DNA of 33,014 nucleotides from Micromonospora sp. KC606 (GCF_004348675.1 NZ_SMKN01000041.1:1-33014); one strand, 5' to 3'. Shown: positions 1-6,954, numbered from the stretch's first letter. Translations and numbers: made by a program. Notes: a model not told the origin generated them from the letters alone.

Positions 1-90
1 GATGTGGGCTTGGGCGCGGCGGATGGCGGCTTGGGCGGAGGCGCGGGCGCGGCGCATGCCGGGGGTCTGGTGCCGGTACGGGGCCGTCAC
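1..90 (-). CDS. N-terminal fragment of an unknown small element protein (runs off window)
   Basis: A GTG start at 88-90 overlaps the TGA stop of the upstream gene as GTGA, the same coupling seen throughout the operon. The 30 visible residues begin MTAPYRHQTPGMRRARASAQ and are rich in Arg and Ala. They suggest a basic, possibly nucleic-acid-binding helix, but no family can be named. The gene continues beyond base 1. Confidence 0.5.
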   Translation of the reverse strand, partial: MTAPYRHQTPGMRRARASAQAAIRRAQAHI

Positions 91-977
91 GACGCGCTCC
101 GGCGGCTGAGCGGGATGACGTCGGCCAGGTGCTCGGCGCGGGTGACGGTGGGCGGTGCGCCCCTGCGGCAGAGCGGGCAGGCCGGCTGGCCGTCGGGACG
201 GTGGCCGGAGGCGAAGGCGCGTCCGTGATCGGCGCAGCCGCGGGGCCGGGCCGTCCGCTGTTCCACTTCCACCTCGGAATCGGGTTCTTCGGTCTCGGGC
301 GCGCGCGGACCAGTTACGGCCGTACGGGGCTTGTCTTCAGCGGGGGTAGGTCCATAACTGGCACGGTCCTGGGTGGTATCGCGGTCCGGTGGACCCCCCA
401 CGGCGGGTCCACCGGACCCCCCACGAGCCGGATTCGTGGGTCCATCGGACCCCCCACGGGTTTCTGGCGAATCGTCGTGTGGGGGTTCCGGTGGACCCCC
501 CACGGCGGTCTGACCCACCGGTTCCCTGAGGGGTCCGGTGGACCCCCCACGCTTGCCGCGCTGCTTCTCGTATTCGGCGATCGCGGCGAGCTTCAGGGCG
601 GCCGGGGTGAGGACCTCGACGCGGTCGAGGAGGTCGGTGGGGAGGGTCAGCCGGTACTCGTCGCCGCGGTGCTGCCGGCGGGACCGGGACCGGACCTTCT
701 CCGTGAGCCCAATCTCGATCATCTTCCGCTTCACGGCTTGGGCGACCTTCAGTCCGACTTCTGCCTCGACTGCGACGGTGGCGTCGCCGGGCCAGATGTT
801 GGTGCCGTCGGGGTCGGCGTGACCGGACCAGACGAGCGCGACGGCCATGAACGCTGCGCCGGAGACACCGCCTCGGGTGCCCCGCCCGTTGCCCGTGATG
901 AGGCCACCGAGGCGGGCGCGCATTATGATCTGCTCCCACTCGAAGCGGCCTACGGGGCGTAGCTCGCGGTCGGTCAC
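87..977 (-). CDS. Phage replication-initiator-like protein with in-gene repeat array
   Basis: This 296-residue protein starts at GTG with an AGGAG about 7 bases upstream. Residues about 25-130 look like a winged-helix replication protein of phage type: a Trp-containing segment, a helix-turn-helix-like stretch (VAVEAEVGLKVAQAVKRKM) and a basic wing. Residues about 140-200 are low-complexity Gly-Pro-rich linker. The C-terminus has a CADHGR...CPLC zinc-knuckle-like cluster (about 245-270). The linker is where five DNA repeats lie, an arrangement like phage lambda O, which holds its own origin in mid-gene. The gene follows a hairpin and so may be transcribed separately or attenuated. Function is inferred from layout and domain look; a DNA-binding regulator is the main alternative. 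Confidence 0.55.
   Translation of the reverse strand: MTDRELRPVGRFEWEQIIMRARLGGLITGNGRGTRGGVSGAAFMAVALVWSGHADPDGTNIWPGDATVAVEAEVGLKVAQAVKRKMIEIGLTEKVRSRSRRQHRGDEYRLTLPTDLLDRVEVLTPAALKLAAIAEYEKQRGKRGGSTGPLREPVGQTAVGGPPEPPHDDSPETRGGSDGPTNPARGGSGGPAVGGPPDRDTTQDRASYGPTPAEDKPRTAVTGPRAPETEEPDSEVEVEQRTARPRGCADHGRAFASGHRPDGQPACPLCRRGAPPTVTRAEHLADVIPLSRRSAS
383..551. repeat. Five iteron-like repeats inside the initiator gene; candidate replication origin
   Basis: Copies lie at 383-402, 406-425, 439-458, 484-504 and 532-551, all in the same orientation. The consensus is GGTCCGGTGGACCCCCCACG. Each copy holds a short dyad, GGTCC-N3-GGACC, followed by a constant CCCCACG. Copy 4 has one extra T in the first arm. 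Start-to-start spacing is 23, 33, 45 and 48. Degenerate inverted copies occur at about 435-443 and 476-489. On the coding (minus) strand, copies 2, 3 and 5 are read as RGGS[TDG]GP, while copies 1 and 4 are read one base out of phase as VGGPP. Conserving one DNA sequence through two frames points to selection on DNA. Confidence 0.75.
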
Positions 978-1014
978 CGGTGCTCCTGATCTGCTCGTGC
1001 GGGTGGTTCGAGGT

Positions 1015-1052
1015 GGCTGGCCGGGCCCCGGGGAAGTGAGGCCCGGCCAGCC
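1015..1052 (-). terminator. Perfect 13-bp hairpin between operon and initiator gene
   Basis: Arms GGCTGGCCGGGCC (1015-1027) and GGCCCGGCCAGCC (1040-1052) are perfectly complementary with a 12-base loop. The hairpin starts three bases after the stop of the upstream gene and 38 bases before the initiator start. No T-run follows on the minus strand, so it is a terminator or attenuator candidate of the GC-rich actinomycete kind. Confidence 0.55.
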
Positions 1053-1055
1053 GGG

Positions 1056-1346
1056 TCAGCGGGGCTCGGCGTCCGGGAAGCAGGCGGTGCAGGCCACCGC
1101 GCCGATGTGGTTGGCCATCGCACTGCTCAGCTCGTGGTGCGGCGCCCCTGGCATCTGCCCCTGCGGCAGGCAGGCGGGCACGACGGTGACGCCGCCCTTG
1201 TTGTTCTCCCAGCGGAGCTGGCCGGCGGTTCGCTGGCCGTCCCAGACCCGCTCGACCCGATGGGCGACGATGCCGGGCTCTTTGCGGACAGGGACGGCGA
1301 CGAAGCCCATGACTTCGGGAACTCGGTATGCGGTCGGGGTGCTCAT
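1056..1346 (-). CDS. Unknown 96-residue element protein
   Basis: The ATG at 1346 overlaps the preceding stop as ATGA, which fixes the start. The protein begins MSTPTAYRVPEVMGFVAV and has a mixed beta-rich pattern, with a late CTACF motif and three Cys in total. I recognise no family. It is the last gene of the overlapping chain before the hairpin at 1015-1052. Small zinc-binding or regulatory protein is possible but not shown. Confidence 0.6.
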   Translation of the reverse strand: MSTPTAYRVPEVMGFVAVPVRKEPGIVAHRVERVWDGQRTAGQLRWENNKGGVTVVPACLPQGQMPGAPHHELSSAMANHIGAVACTACFPDAEPR

Positions 1347-2032
1347 GCGGCTCGTGTCTCCTCGGTCGTCAGGGCGGTGCGGATGGATCGGATGGCGCGC
1401 TGGACCTGCGCGAAGCTCAGGCGCAGCCGGTAGCGGACCTGGCCTGTCCTCAGCCCGTCTGCCAGCAGCTGGCGCACGGCCTCGGTCAGGTCGATGTCGG
1501 CCAGCCGGGACGGGTCGAGCCGGCCGGCGAGGGCCTCGCTGACGGCCCACTCGTCGACCACCGGCGCGTCCGGGTCTGCGGTGTCCGGTTCGCAGGTGGG
1601 GTCGTCGATGTCGGCCCACGCCATCGGGCCGTGCCAGCCCTTCGCGACCGACCGGCGGGCGGTGATCGGCGACGGGCCGGCCCGTACGGACAGCTCCCGG
1701 TAGACGGCAGCGACCCTGGCGGCGCTGTCCACGTGGACCAGTCGGTTCAGCAGCGCGAGTCGCTGCACGGGCTGCCAGGCGATACCGAACCGGTCGGCGA
1801 TGTCCGTCCACCGCCAGCCGAGGACGGCGAGGGCCTGGAGGCGGCGGCGCGTGCCGGTGCCGTCGACGTAGGCGGGCTGGGCGCGGCCCTGACGCTGCCG
1901 CTTGGCGTAGATGCGGCGGTCATCGCGGGCGTGGGGGCAGCGGCAGCCGTACCGGTAGGCGGAGTAGTCGCCGTGCCGCCGGGCCTTGCAGTGCGGGCTG
2001 ATGCGGCCCCGGTCGGGCAGCACGCGGCTCAC
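1343..2032 (-). CDS. Phage-type helix-turn-helix protein with N-terminal Cys motif
   Basis: The GTG at 2032 overlaps the upstream stop as GTGA, giving 229 residues; longer upstream starts would run over that gene. Residues about 13-35 read HCKARRHGDYSAYRYGCRC, a short His/Cys cluster also common in actinophage HTH proteins. A helix-turn-helix-like stretch follows (about 60-85, LGWRWTDIADRFGIAWQPVQ), and a second one lies near the C-terminus (VRYRLRLSFAQVQRAIRSI). A role in phage gene control or DNA recognition is likely; the target is unknown. Confidence 0.6.
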   Translation of the reverse strand: MSRVLPDRGRISPHCKARRHGDYSAYRYGCRCPHARDDRRIYAKRQRQGRAQPAYVDGTGTRRRLQALAVLGWRWTDIADRFGIAWQPVQRLALLNRLVHVDSAARVAAVYRELSVRAGPSPITARRSVAKGWHGPMAWADIDDPTCEPDTADPDAPVVDEWAVSEALAGRLDPSRLADIDLTEAVRQLLADGLRTGQVRYRLRLSFAQVQRAIRSIRTALTTEETRAA

Positions 2033-2250
2033 CGGTCGTCTCCGACCCGGCGGAGGTGCTCGGCCTGGGCGTCGGTGGTGTCCGGCAGCTCGTGCCGCGG
2101 GTGACGCCAGGCGAGGCCGCACACGCACAGCGGGTGGTCGGTGTCGGCCGGGTCGGGCATGGTGAGGTCGGCCCGGTACACGCAGGGAGCGAGGCGGGAC
2201 TTCACGGTCTGCTTCGCACGGCGGGGCCGTGGCCGGGTACGAGCCATCAC
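2029..2250 (-). CDS. Small basic Cys-containing element protein
   Basis: The GTG at 2250 overlaps the preceding stop as GTGA; an ATG follows at 2247, so the protein is 73 or 72 residues. The N-terminus is very basic (ARTRPRPRRAKQTVKSR). The middle has Cys-Val-Tyr and CVCGLAWRHPRH, which could bind a metal or nucleic acid. No family recognised. It lies between two putative DNA-binding proteins in the coupled chain. Confidence 0.55.
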   Translation of the reverse strand: MMARTRPRPRRAKQTVKSRLAPCVYRADLTMPDPADTDHPLCVCGLAWRHPRHELPDTTDAQAEHLRRVGDDR

Positions 2251-2666
2251 GCGCCCCCGGTCAGCCGGTCGACCTCGGCGGCCAGCTCGCGGCGGAGCAG
2301 CTCCACCCGGTGGATCTCCTCGCGCAGGGCGGGAATGTCGTCAGCGCAGGCGTGCGCGAGCAGGTTGGCCACCGCCTGGTCGCCGTGTTCCCGGGCCTCC
2401 AGCAGGTCCGTGTACCGGTCGCCGATCGCGTCCAGGTCGGCGGGGACCGGCCGGGGCCCCGGGGCCGGCGAGACGCCGACCCCGGGGAACGCGATGACAC
2501 GGCGCGCGCTGAACTCGGCGTAGCGCTTGCAGCCGCAGCCGCGGTACTGGCACCGGGTTCGGCCGTTCCGCCCGGGCTGGTGCAGGGGCTCCAGGTGCGA
2601 GCACGCGCACCGGCCGGGCTCGGTAGCCACGCCGCCACTCGCGGCGCCCGGGTCGCGGCTGCTCAC
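2247..2666 (-). CDS. Zinc-ribbon plus helical-tail element protein
   Basis: The GTG at 2666 overlaps the upstream stop, giving 139 residues. The N-terminal part has CACSHLEPLH and RCQYRGCGCKRYAEF, a Cys/His pattern suggesting a small zinc-binding module with an adjacent basic patch. Residues about 75-139 form a charged, heptad-like helix (DLDAIGDRYTDLLEAREHGD onward), which could be a coiled coil. Function unknown; nucleic-acid binding is a guess from the Cys cluster. Confidence 0.6.
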   Translation of the reverse strand: MSSRDPGAASGGVATEPGRCACSHLEPLHQPGRNGRTRCQYRGCGCKRYAEFSARRVIAFPGVGVSPAPGPRPVPADLDAIGDRYTDLLEAREHGDQAVANLLAHACADDIPALREEIHRVELLRRELAAEVDRLTGGA

Positions 2667-3007
2667 CGGGCCACCTCGCACGGCTCCAGGTGGCCCTTCC
2701 GCTCGGCGGCCAGCAGCTCCATGCCCTCCGCCGTGAGGTCCCCGGCGGGGCGGCGAGGGTGCCGGGAGCGGGGGCAGTCACAGCCGGGCGTCTCGCACGC
2801 CATGCACCGCTTCACCACGCAGGCGTCGCACAGCACCGGCCGGGCCTCCACCACGGTGGCGATCTGCTCGCGGAGGTCCGCCACGTTGATCGGCGCGGTG
2901 ATGGGCCGGGCTGCGTTGCCGCAGCCTTGGCACATCTCGACCGGGCCGCCGGCGTTGAAGGTGGCGACGACACGGCCGCCGCAGATCGTGCAGTCAGGCA
3001 GGATCAC
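2663..3007 (-). CDS. Cys-rich (double zinc-ribbon-like) element protein
   Basis: The GTG at 3007 overlaps the stop of the ATPase gene as GTGA. In 114 residues there are four CxxC-type pairs: CTIC and CQGC near the N-terminus (about 6-29), then CDAC, CMAC and CDC around residues 60-78. Two zinc ribbons are therefore likely. The second cluster is followed by an Arg-rich stretch. Position directly behind the RecA-like ATPase suggests a part in phage DNA metabolism, but the family is not known to me. Confidence 0.6.
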   Translation of the reverse strand: MILPDCTICGGRVVATFNAGGPVEMCQGCGNAARPITAPINVADLREQIATVVEARPVLCDACVVKRCMACETPGCDCPRSRHPRRPAGDLTAEGMELLAAERKGHLEPCEVAR

Positions 3008-4302
3008 GACGCCGCCCCCAGGTCCTCGGCCGGCGGGGTGTTCTGCGCGATGTACGACTCCAGCCGCGCAACCACCGCCTGGACCTCGTCGTCGGTCAGG
3101 TCGTTGGTGCTCCCGACCGGCCGGCCCGCGATGTCGCTGACGTACGCCAGCCGGTCATCCCGGTCGGTGATGTCGGCCTGACCGAGCAGGGCGAACATCT
3201 TGCGGCGCTGCGGGTCGTTGCCCGGGTTCTTCGGCTCCGGCGGGAACAGCTCCGCCTTGCGGGCCTTCCACTGGGCCTGGAAGTGCTCGGCCTCGGCCTT
3301 GCTGACGCGGCCCTCGTTGTCGGCCGCGACGGCGGCCCGCCACACCCGGCGGAGCCCGGTCTCGTCGGTTGCCTGGGTCAAGTCGTCCAGCAGCCCGGTG
3401 GCGGCGGCGGACAGCGCGGCAGGCGGCCCCGAGACCGGGCGGCTGGCGGGCGGCGCCGAGACGGGCCGCTCGGCCTGCCCCTCGGCCACGTCCGCGTCAG
3501 TCACCTGCGGCTGCACCAAGTCCCGGACGTGCGCCTCAGTCGGGTTGCAGCGCAGGATCTCGAAAACGACCTTCTCCAGGGTCATCCCCGGCACCGGCCG
3601 GGGCCGGTCGACGCCAGGCTGGATGCCGGCGTGCACTGACCGGGCACCCACCACCAGCGGCGGGTGATCCCGCGAGACTCGGATCCAGACCGTGGCGTCG
3701 AACGCCAGGTTCTTCTGGCCCTCGACCTTGTACTCCTTGGAGCCCTCGACGGGCCGGCCGTTGCTGTCGAGCGCGGCGACGTCCTTGCCCCGGGCGGTGA
3801 CCACCGCGATGCCCGGGAAGGTCATCAGATGGGTCATCAACTTTCGGTGCTTGCCGTTGATGTCGTTCCACAGGTCCATCGAAATTTGGGGCTCTTCGTC
3901 CGGGCCGAGGCGCTTGCCCTTCTTGGCCAGGCGGGCGCGGGCCTTGGCGTCGGCTATGCCCTTGAGGAGGTCCCACTCGGCGGTGCCGGAGTCCAAGACC
4001 ACGACGACCGGGGGCTCCCCCGCGTCGGCGGCCCGCTGTGCCTCGGCCTTGATGGCCTCGACGGCGGCGAGGATCTGACCGAAGGTGCCGTCGTGCTCGA
4101 CGATGAGGTAGCGGGCGCCGGGGATGGCCCCGTACTCGTCGGCGGATCCTTCGCCGAGGTCGATCCAGTAGGTCTGGCCGACCTTCGGCGAGGCGGAGAG
4201 CTCGGCGCAGGCCCAGCTCTTGCCGGCCTTCTCGCCGCCCTCGATGAGGATGAGCGGCCACGGCACGCGGCCGGTGGGCGTGCGGGTCTTCAGGGTGGTC
4301 AC
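3004..4302 (-). CDS. RecA/Sak4-like phage ATPase
   Basis: The 432-residue protein starts at GTG 4302, overlapping a small upstream gene as GTGA; an in-frame start at 4476 would run through two other genes. Walker A is GGEKAGKS at residues 22-29 and Walker B is VVVVLD at 99-104, a compact RecA-fold core of about 240 residues like phage nucleotide-binding proteins of the Sak4 type, which help single-strand annealing or recombination. The C-terminal 190 residues are Pro/Ala-rich then helical, and probably contact DNA or partner proteins. It is the largest gene of the operon. Exact activity is inferred from the fold. Confidence 0.7.
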   Translation of the reverse strand: MTTLKTRTPTGRVPWPLILIEGGEKAGKSWACAELSASPKVGQTYWIDLGEGSADEYGAIPGARYLIVEHDGTFGQILAAVEAIKAEAQRAADAGEPPVVVVLDSGTAEWDLLKGIADAKARARLAKKGKRLGPDEEPQISMDLWNDINGKHRKLMTHLMTFPGIAVVTARGKDVAALDSNGRPVEGSKEYKVEGQKNLAFDATVWIRVSRDHPPLVVGARSVHAGIQPGVDRPRPVPGMTLEKVVFEILRCNPTEAHVRDLVQPQVTDADVAEGQAERPVSAPPASRPVSGPPAALSAAATGLLDDLTQATDETGLRRVWRAAVAADNEGRVSKAEAEHFQAQWKARKAELFPPEPKNPGNDPQRRKMFALLGQADITDRDDRLAYVSDIAGRPVGSTNDLTDDEVQAVVARLESYIAQNTPPAEDLGAAS

Positions 4303-4454
4303 TGTTCGGCTCCCTGTGTGGTGTCGGTCTGCGGCTCGGCGGGGGCCTCGGCGGGGCGGCCAAGGTCGGCAACCCACTGCTCGATGTCGTCGGGCTCCGG
4401 CTCGACGGCCGGGCCGCGGTGGATGAGGGCTGCGAGGACCTCGCGGGCGGTCAC
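4299..4454 (-). CDS. Tiny acidic 51-residue protein filling the operon chain
   Basis: The GTG at 4452-4454 overlaps the upstream stop as GTGA, and the TGA at 4299-4301 overlaps the GTG of the ATPase as GTGA. The product begins VTAREVLAALIHRGPAVEPE and ends in an acidic, Pro/Gln/Thr-rich tail. No family is recognised. The double coupling and the fact that it exactly fills an otherwise empty 150-base slot are the main support. It could be a small partner of the ATPase. Confidence 0.6.
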   Translation of the reverse strand: MTAREVLAALIHRGPAVEPEPDDIEQWVADLGRPAEAPAEPQTDTTQGAEQ

Positions 4455-4774
4455 CGGGCACCGCCCGGGTCGTCACAGGTGGGCAGGGCGGCGATGTCCG
4501 CCGCGGTCGACCACCAGTCGGGGGTCAGCGCGTCAGGGGTGAGGGCGGCCGAGGCGACCGCGTGCCGCTCGGCGAGGCGACGCAACACGGACAGCTCGGC
4601 ACGCAGCTGCCGCTCGACGCGCTGGGCGGTACGCAGGTCCCGACGGGACTCCGCCAGGTCGACGAGGGTGTCCCGGTGGGCGGTGGCGTACGCCCAGGCC
4701 AGCAGGGCGGCGGTGGCCAGGGCGATCAGCAGCACGACGACGGCGACGGCCAGGGCGACGAAGAGGCCGGTCAC
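4451..4774 (-). CDS. Small membrane protein with coiled-coil
   Basis: The GTG at 4774 overlaps the preceding stop as GTGA. Residues about 3-30 form one strongly hydrophobic helix (LFVALAVAVVVLLIALATAA). Residues about 33-75 are a charged heptad-like helix rich in Arg, Glu and Leu, and the tail is polar. The layout fits a single-pass protein with a cytoplasmic coiled coil, like phage spanin- or holin-sized genes, but its place in an early operon makes lysis unlikely. Function unknown. Confidence 0.6.
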   Translation of the reverse strand: MTGLFVALAVAVVVLLIALATAALLAWAYATAHRDTLVDLAESRRDLRTAQRVERQLRAELSVLRRLAERHAVASAALTPDALTPDWWSTAADIAALPTCDDPGGAR

Positions 4775-5277
4775 TCGGCACCGACCCGGGTCACGGTGAA
4801 GGTGCCGAACCGGCCGCCTTCGATGCAGCCCTTGCCGGCGGCCAGGTCCACCGAGACGACGAAGCAGCGGGAGCTCAGGTGCCGCCCGGCGTACCCGTGG
4901 ACTTCTTCGGCGATCCGCTCCGCGTGGTCCGGCCCGGAGACGACCGGCCCGAACGCGGCCACGTTGTGGTTGCGGCCGACCCGAGCGAACTCCACCCGGT
5001 AGCGGGTGGCCACCTGCTCGTCGAGCACCTTGCGGCCAGCGTCGGTGAGCTGCCAGACCGCGGTACGGTCTGGGCGCTCAACCCAGCCGGCGCGCTCCAT
5101 CTCCTCGATGGCGGCCGACACCTTGCGCGGTCCGCGGCGCGGGTCGCTGATGTCCCAGGCAGCAGGCTGGCGGCGGGGAGCGCCGGGCACGCCGTCCGGG
5201 CCGATGCCGTACTGGACGTGGCCCTGGCGGACGCCTTCGAGCAGGGCGAGTCGGGTCCGGGTCGGGAAGAGGCTCAC
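4771..5277 (-). CDS. Winged-helix-like element protein
   Basis: The GTG at 5277 overlaps the upstream stop, so the protein has 168 residues rather than the longer in-frame reading. Residues about 1-85 look like a winged helix: a helix (RLALLEGVRQGHVQYG), a second helix pair (KVSAAIEEMERAGWVER) and a wing (TAVWQLTDAGRKVLDEQ), a pattern seen in MarR/PadR-type regulators. The C-terminal half is of unknown fold. A regulator is plausible; targets are unknown. Confidence 0.6.
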   Translation of the reverse strand: MSLFPTRTRLALLEGVRQGHVQYGIGPDGVPGAPRRQPAAWDISDPRRGPRKVSAAIEEMERAGWVERPDRTAVWQLTDAGRKVLDEQVATRYRVEFARVGRNHNVAAFGPVVSGPDHAERIAEEVHGYAGRHLSSRCFVVSVDLAAGKGCIEGGRFGTFTVTRVGAE

Positions 5278-5624
5278 GAGGCCACCTGCCGGCGGCGGTC
5301 CCACTCGACGGCGGTGATGTGCTGCTCGGCCAGCTCCCGCAGCGGGAACGCGGGCAGCGGCACGACCGGGGCGAGGTCCAGGCCGGCCATGAACTCGGCG
5401 CAGTCGCAGTACTCGCCGACGAGCACGTCCCCGCAGCAGGGCTTGAGCTGCACGGTGATCGCGGCGCGGCCGTTGATGGCCCAGCCGTCCACGCTGGCCG
5501 GCGGGGTGCCGGTGGTGGTGGGCTGCTCGTCGACGTCGTTGCGGTCGTAGTAGAGGCCGGTCGGGTCGTCGTCGACGCGGGGGCCGGTCGGAAGCTGGGG
5601 CGGGTTCGACCAGGGCGACGTCAC
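5274..5624 (-). CDS. Unknown 116-residue element protein with Cys cluster
   Basis: The GTG at 5624 overlaps the preceding stop as GTGA. The N-terminal 45 residues are polar and Pro/Asp-rich. The central KPCCGDVLVGEYCDC holds four Cys in fifteen residues and may bind zinc. The C-terminus is helical (LRELAEQHITAVEWDRRR). No family recognised. Confidence 0.55.
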   Translation of the reverse strand: MTSPWSNPPQLPTGPRVDDDPTGLYYDRNDVDEQPTTTGTPPASVDGWAINGRAAITVQLKPCCGDVLVGEYCDCAEFMAGLDLAPVVPLPAFPLRELAEQHITAVEWDRRRQVAS

Positions 5625-6232
5625 CGGGCACCCCCAGCGGCGAGCTGCGCCTCCAGCTCGGCGACCCGGGCGGCCAGCGCAGCCTTCTCCGTGTCCTCCG
5701 GCGCCGGGATGTACGTGTACGACCAGACCTCCAGGCCACCGACCTTGGCGTCGACCTCGTACGTCCAGGAGCCGCCGCTTCTCGCGGTCTTGGTCGTCCC
5801 GTTGAAGGTGGCGGCGAGCGCGTCGACGATCGGGCGGCCCACCACGTGCTCCCGGGCGAGCAGGCCGCAGTAGAAGGTGAGGCGCGCACCGTTGACCGGC
5901 TTCGGGGTGCCGGCGAGGGTGGCGAGCCGGTCAGCGGCCTGGCGCAGGTCGGCGGCGAGGTTCAGCCAGTAGTCGGGCTTCGGCTCGGGAGCGGTGATCG
6001 TGACGGTGCCGAGCTTCGTCCGGAAGTTGTTGCTGCCGTCGAAGATCGCGACGGCTCGGCCGCCGTCGACGAACTCCAGCGTGATGGTCTCCGGGTCGTA
6101 GCCGGCCGAGGCCAGTTCGTCGGTGATGGCCTCGGTGATTTCGTCTGTCGTGGCTGGGGTGTCGAGGCGGACGTCCGGGAAATCGAACTCGTCGAAGGTG
6201 AGGCGGGTGGGGTCGGTAGTCTGCGGGTGCAT
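5621..6232 (-). CDS. Unknown 203-residue element protein, first gene of the coupled chain
   Basis: The ATG at 6232 follows an AAGAGGAG ribosome site about 6 bases upstream, and this is the first gene after a 75-base gap. The N-terminal half is acidic with an alpha/beta pattern, the middle has a helix rich in Ala/Leu, and the last 30 residues are a coiled-coil-like helix (KAALAARVAELEAQLAAG). No family recognised. It is the best guess for where the overlapping operon begins; the promoter may lie in 6233-6307. Confidence 0.6.
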   Translation of the reverse strand: MHPQTTDPTRLTFDEFDFPDVRLDTPATTDEITEAITDELASAGYDPETITLEFVDGGRAVAIFDGSNNFRTKLGTVTITAPEPKPDYWLNLAADLRQAADRLATLAGTPKPVNGARLTFYCGLLAREHVVGRPIVDALAATFNGTTKTARSGGSWTYEVDAKVGGLEVWSYTYIPAPEDTEKAALAARVAELEAQLAAGGAR

Positions 6233-6307
6233 CTGGACTCCTCTTGATCGGGTTCTGGTCCGGGTGCGGAGCCCTCGGCCGTGGCTGCGGTCGGGGGCTC
6301 GCTGGGC

Positions 6308-6583
6308 TCAGGCCGCAGCGGGACGGCGACGGCGGCGGGCGATTCGCTCGGCCGTGGCAGCTAGGTCCTGCTCGCGCTTGCTGTGCTCGGCGCTGGTAAC
6401 CGTCGCCTCGCTGAGGAGGCTGAGAACCTGCTCGTCGGTGAGGTACCGCTTCTTGCCGATCTTGATGTGGGTGAAGCCCTTCGCTCGGGCGCGGCGCTGG
6501 AGACCGATCAGCGACAGGCGGTACCTGTCGGCGACCTCCTCCAGCAGGTGCAGCCGAGGTAGGGCCGGCGGGGCGTGGGTCAT
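6308..6583 (-). CDS. Small HTH protein coupled to the excisionase
   Basis: The ATG at 6583 overlaps the stop of the excisionase-like gene as ATGA, which decides this 91-residue start over a longer reading. Residues about 12-45 (HLLEEVADRYRLSLIGLQRR then KGFTHIKIGKKRYLT) look like an excisionase/MerR-type winged helix with a beta hairpin. The tail is highly basic and ends RRRRRPAAA. A role in excision or early control is likely. Confidence 0.55.
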   Translation of the reverse strand: MTHAPPALPRLHLLEEVADRYRLSLIGLQRRARAKGFTHIKIGKKRYLTDEQVLSLLSEATVTSAEHSKREQDLAATAERIARRRRRPAAA

Positions 6584-6792
6584 CGCGTCCTCTCTTCCGC
6601 GCTGACGGTGTGGGCCTCGATGTAGGCGGTGAGGCTGCTGAGCGGGATGCGGATGCTGCCGTTCGTGCCGTCGCCCTTGATCGCCTGGAGCGCCCCGGCG
6701 TCGATGTACCGGCCGACGCTCCATCGGGAGACCCGCAGGACGTCTGCGACCTCCTGAACGGTCAGAAACCGATCCGTTTCCAGCTCTGCCAC
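6580..6792 (-). CDS. xis: Excisionase (Xis)-family MerR-like HTH protein
   Basis: This 70-residue protein starts at GTG 6792. Residues 8-55 have the excisionase/MerR-like layout: LTVQEVADVLRVSRWSVGRY, IDAGALQAIKGDG, then a beta hairpin NGSIRIPLSSLTAYIEAH. Such proteins bend the attachment site and steer integrase to excision. It is divergent from the repressor gene across a dyad-rich region, and coupled to a second small HTH gene. Family is clear; the exact role within this element is inferred. Confidence 0.75.
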   Translation of the reverse strand: MAELETDRFLTVQEVADVLRVSRWSVGRYIDAGALQAIKGDGTNGSIRIPLSSLTAYIEAHTVSAEERTR

Positions 6793-6803
6793 CTGCCACC
6801 ACC

Positions 6804-6874
6804 TTGCATCGAGTCGTAGCGTGTTGTGCGATTACAGACGCTAGCTTACGCAAGAAGACGATGCAAGACGCTAC
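6804..6874. promoter_or_regulatory. Dyad-rich divergent control region between xis and repressor
   Basis: TTGCATCG (6804-6811) is repeated inverted as CGATGCAA (6859-6866), and GTAGCGT (6816-6822) recurs inverted as ACGCTAC (6868-6874) and as ACGCTAG at 6838-6844. Two nested motifs thus flank the divergent starts. This is a likely operator region for the XRE repressor, excisionase, or both. Promoter boxes are not convincing enough to place. Confidence 0.5.
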
Positions 6875-6954
6875 ATGACAGAGGTGCGGAGACCGGCGCT
6901 GACCTCCCACTTCTTAGGCCGCCCTATGTCCGGATAGTTCGCTCGTGCTACAAC

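Noticed and set aside
383..551. CRISPR array or simple low-complexity repeat
   Set aside because: Spacers are uneven (3-30 bases), there are only five copies, no cas genes, and the array lies in a coding region. The two-frame conservation argues for a protein-binding repeat.
87..962. Forward ORFs opposite the initiator gene
   Set aside because: Codon pattern and products look like high-GC shadows; the minus gene has a good ribosome site and HTH-like domain.
3004..4476. Longer start for the ATPase at 4476
   Set aside because: The first 58 residues would be Arg/Pro-rich and overlap two coupled genes; the GTGA-coupled start at 4302 is better.
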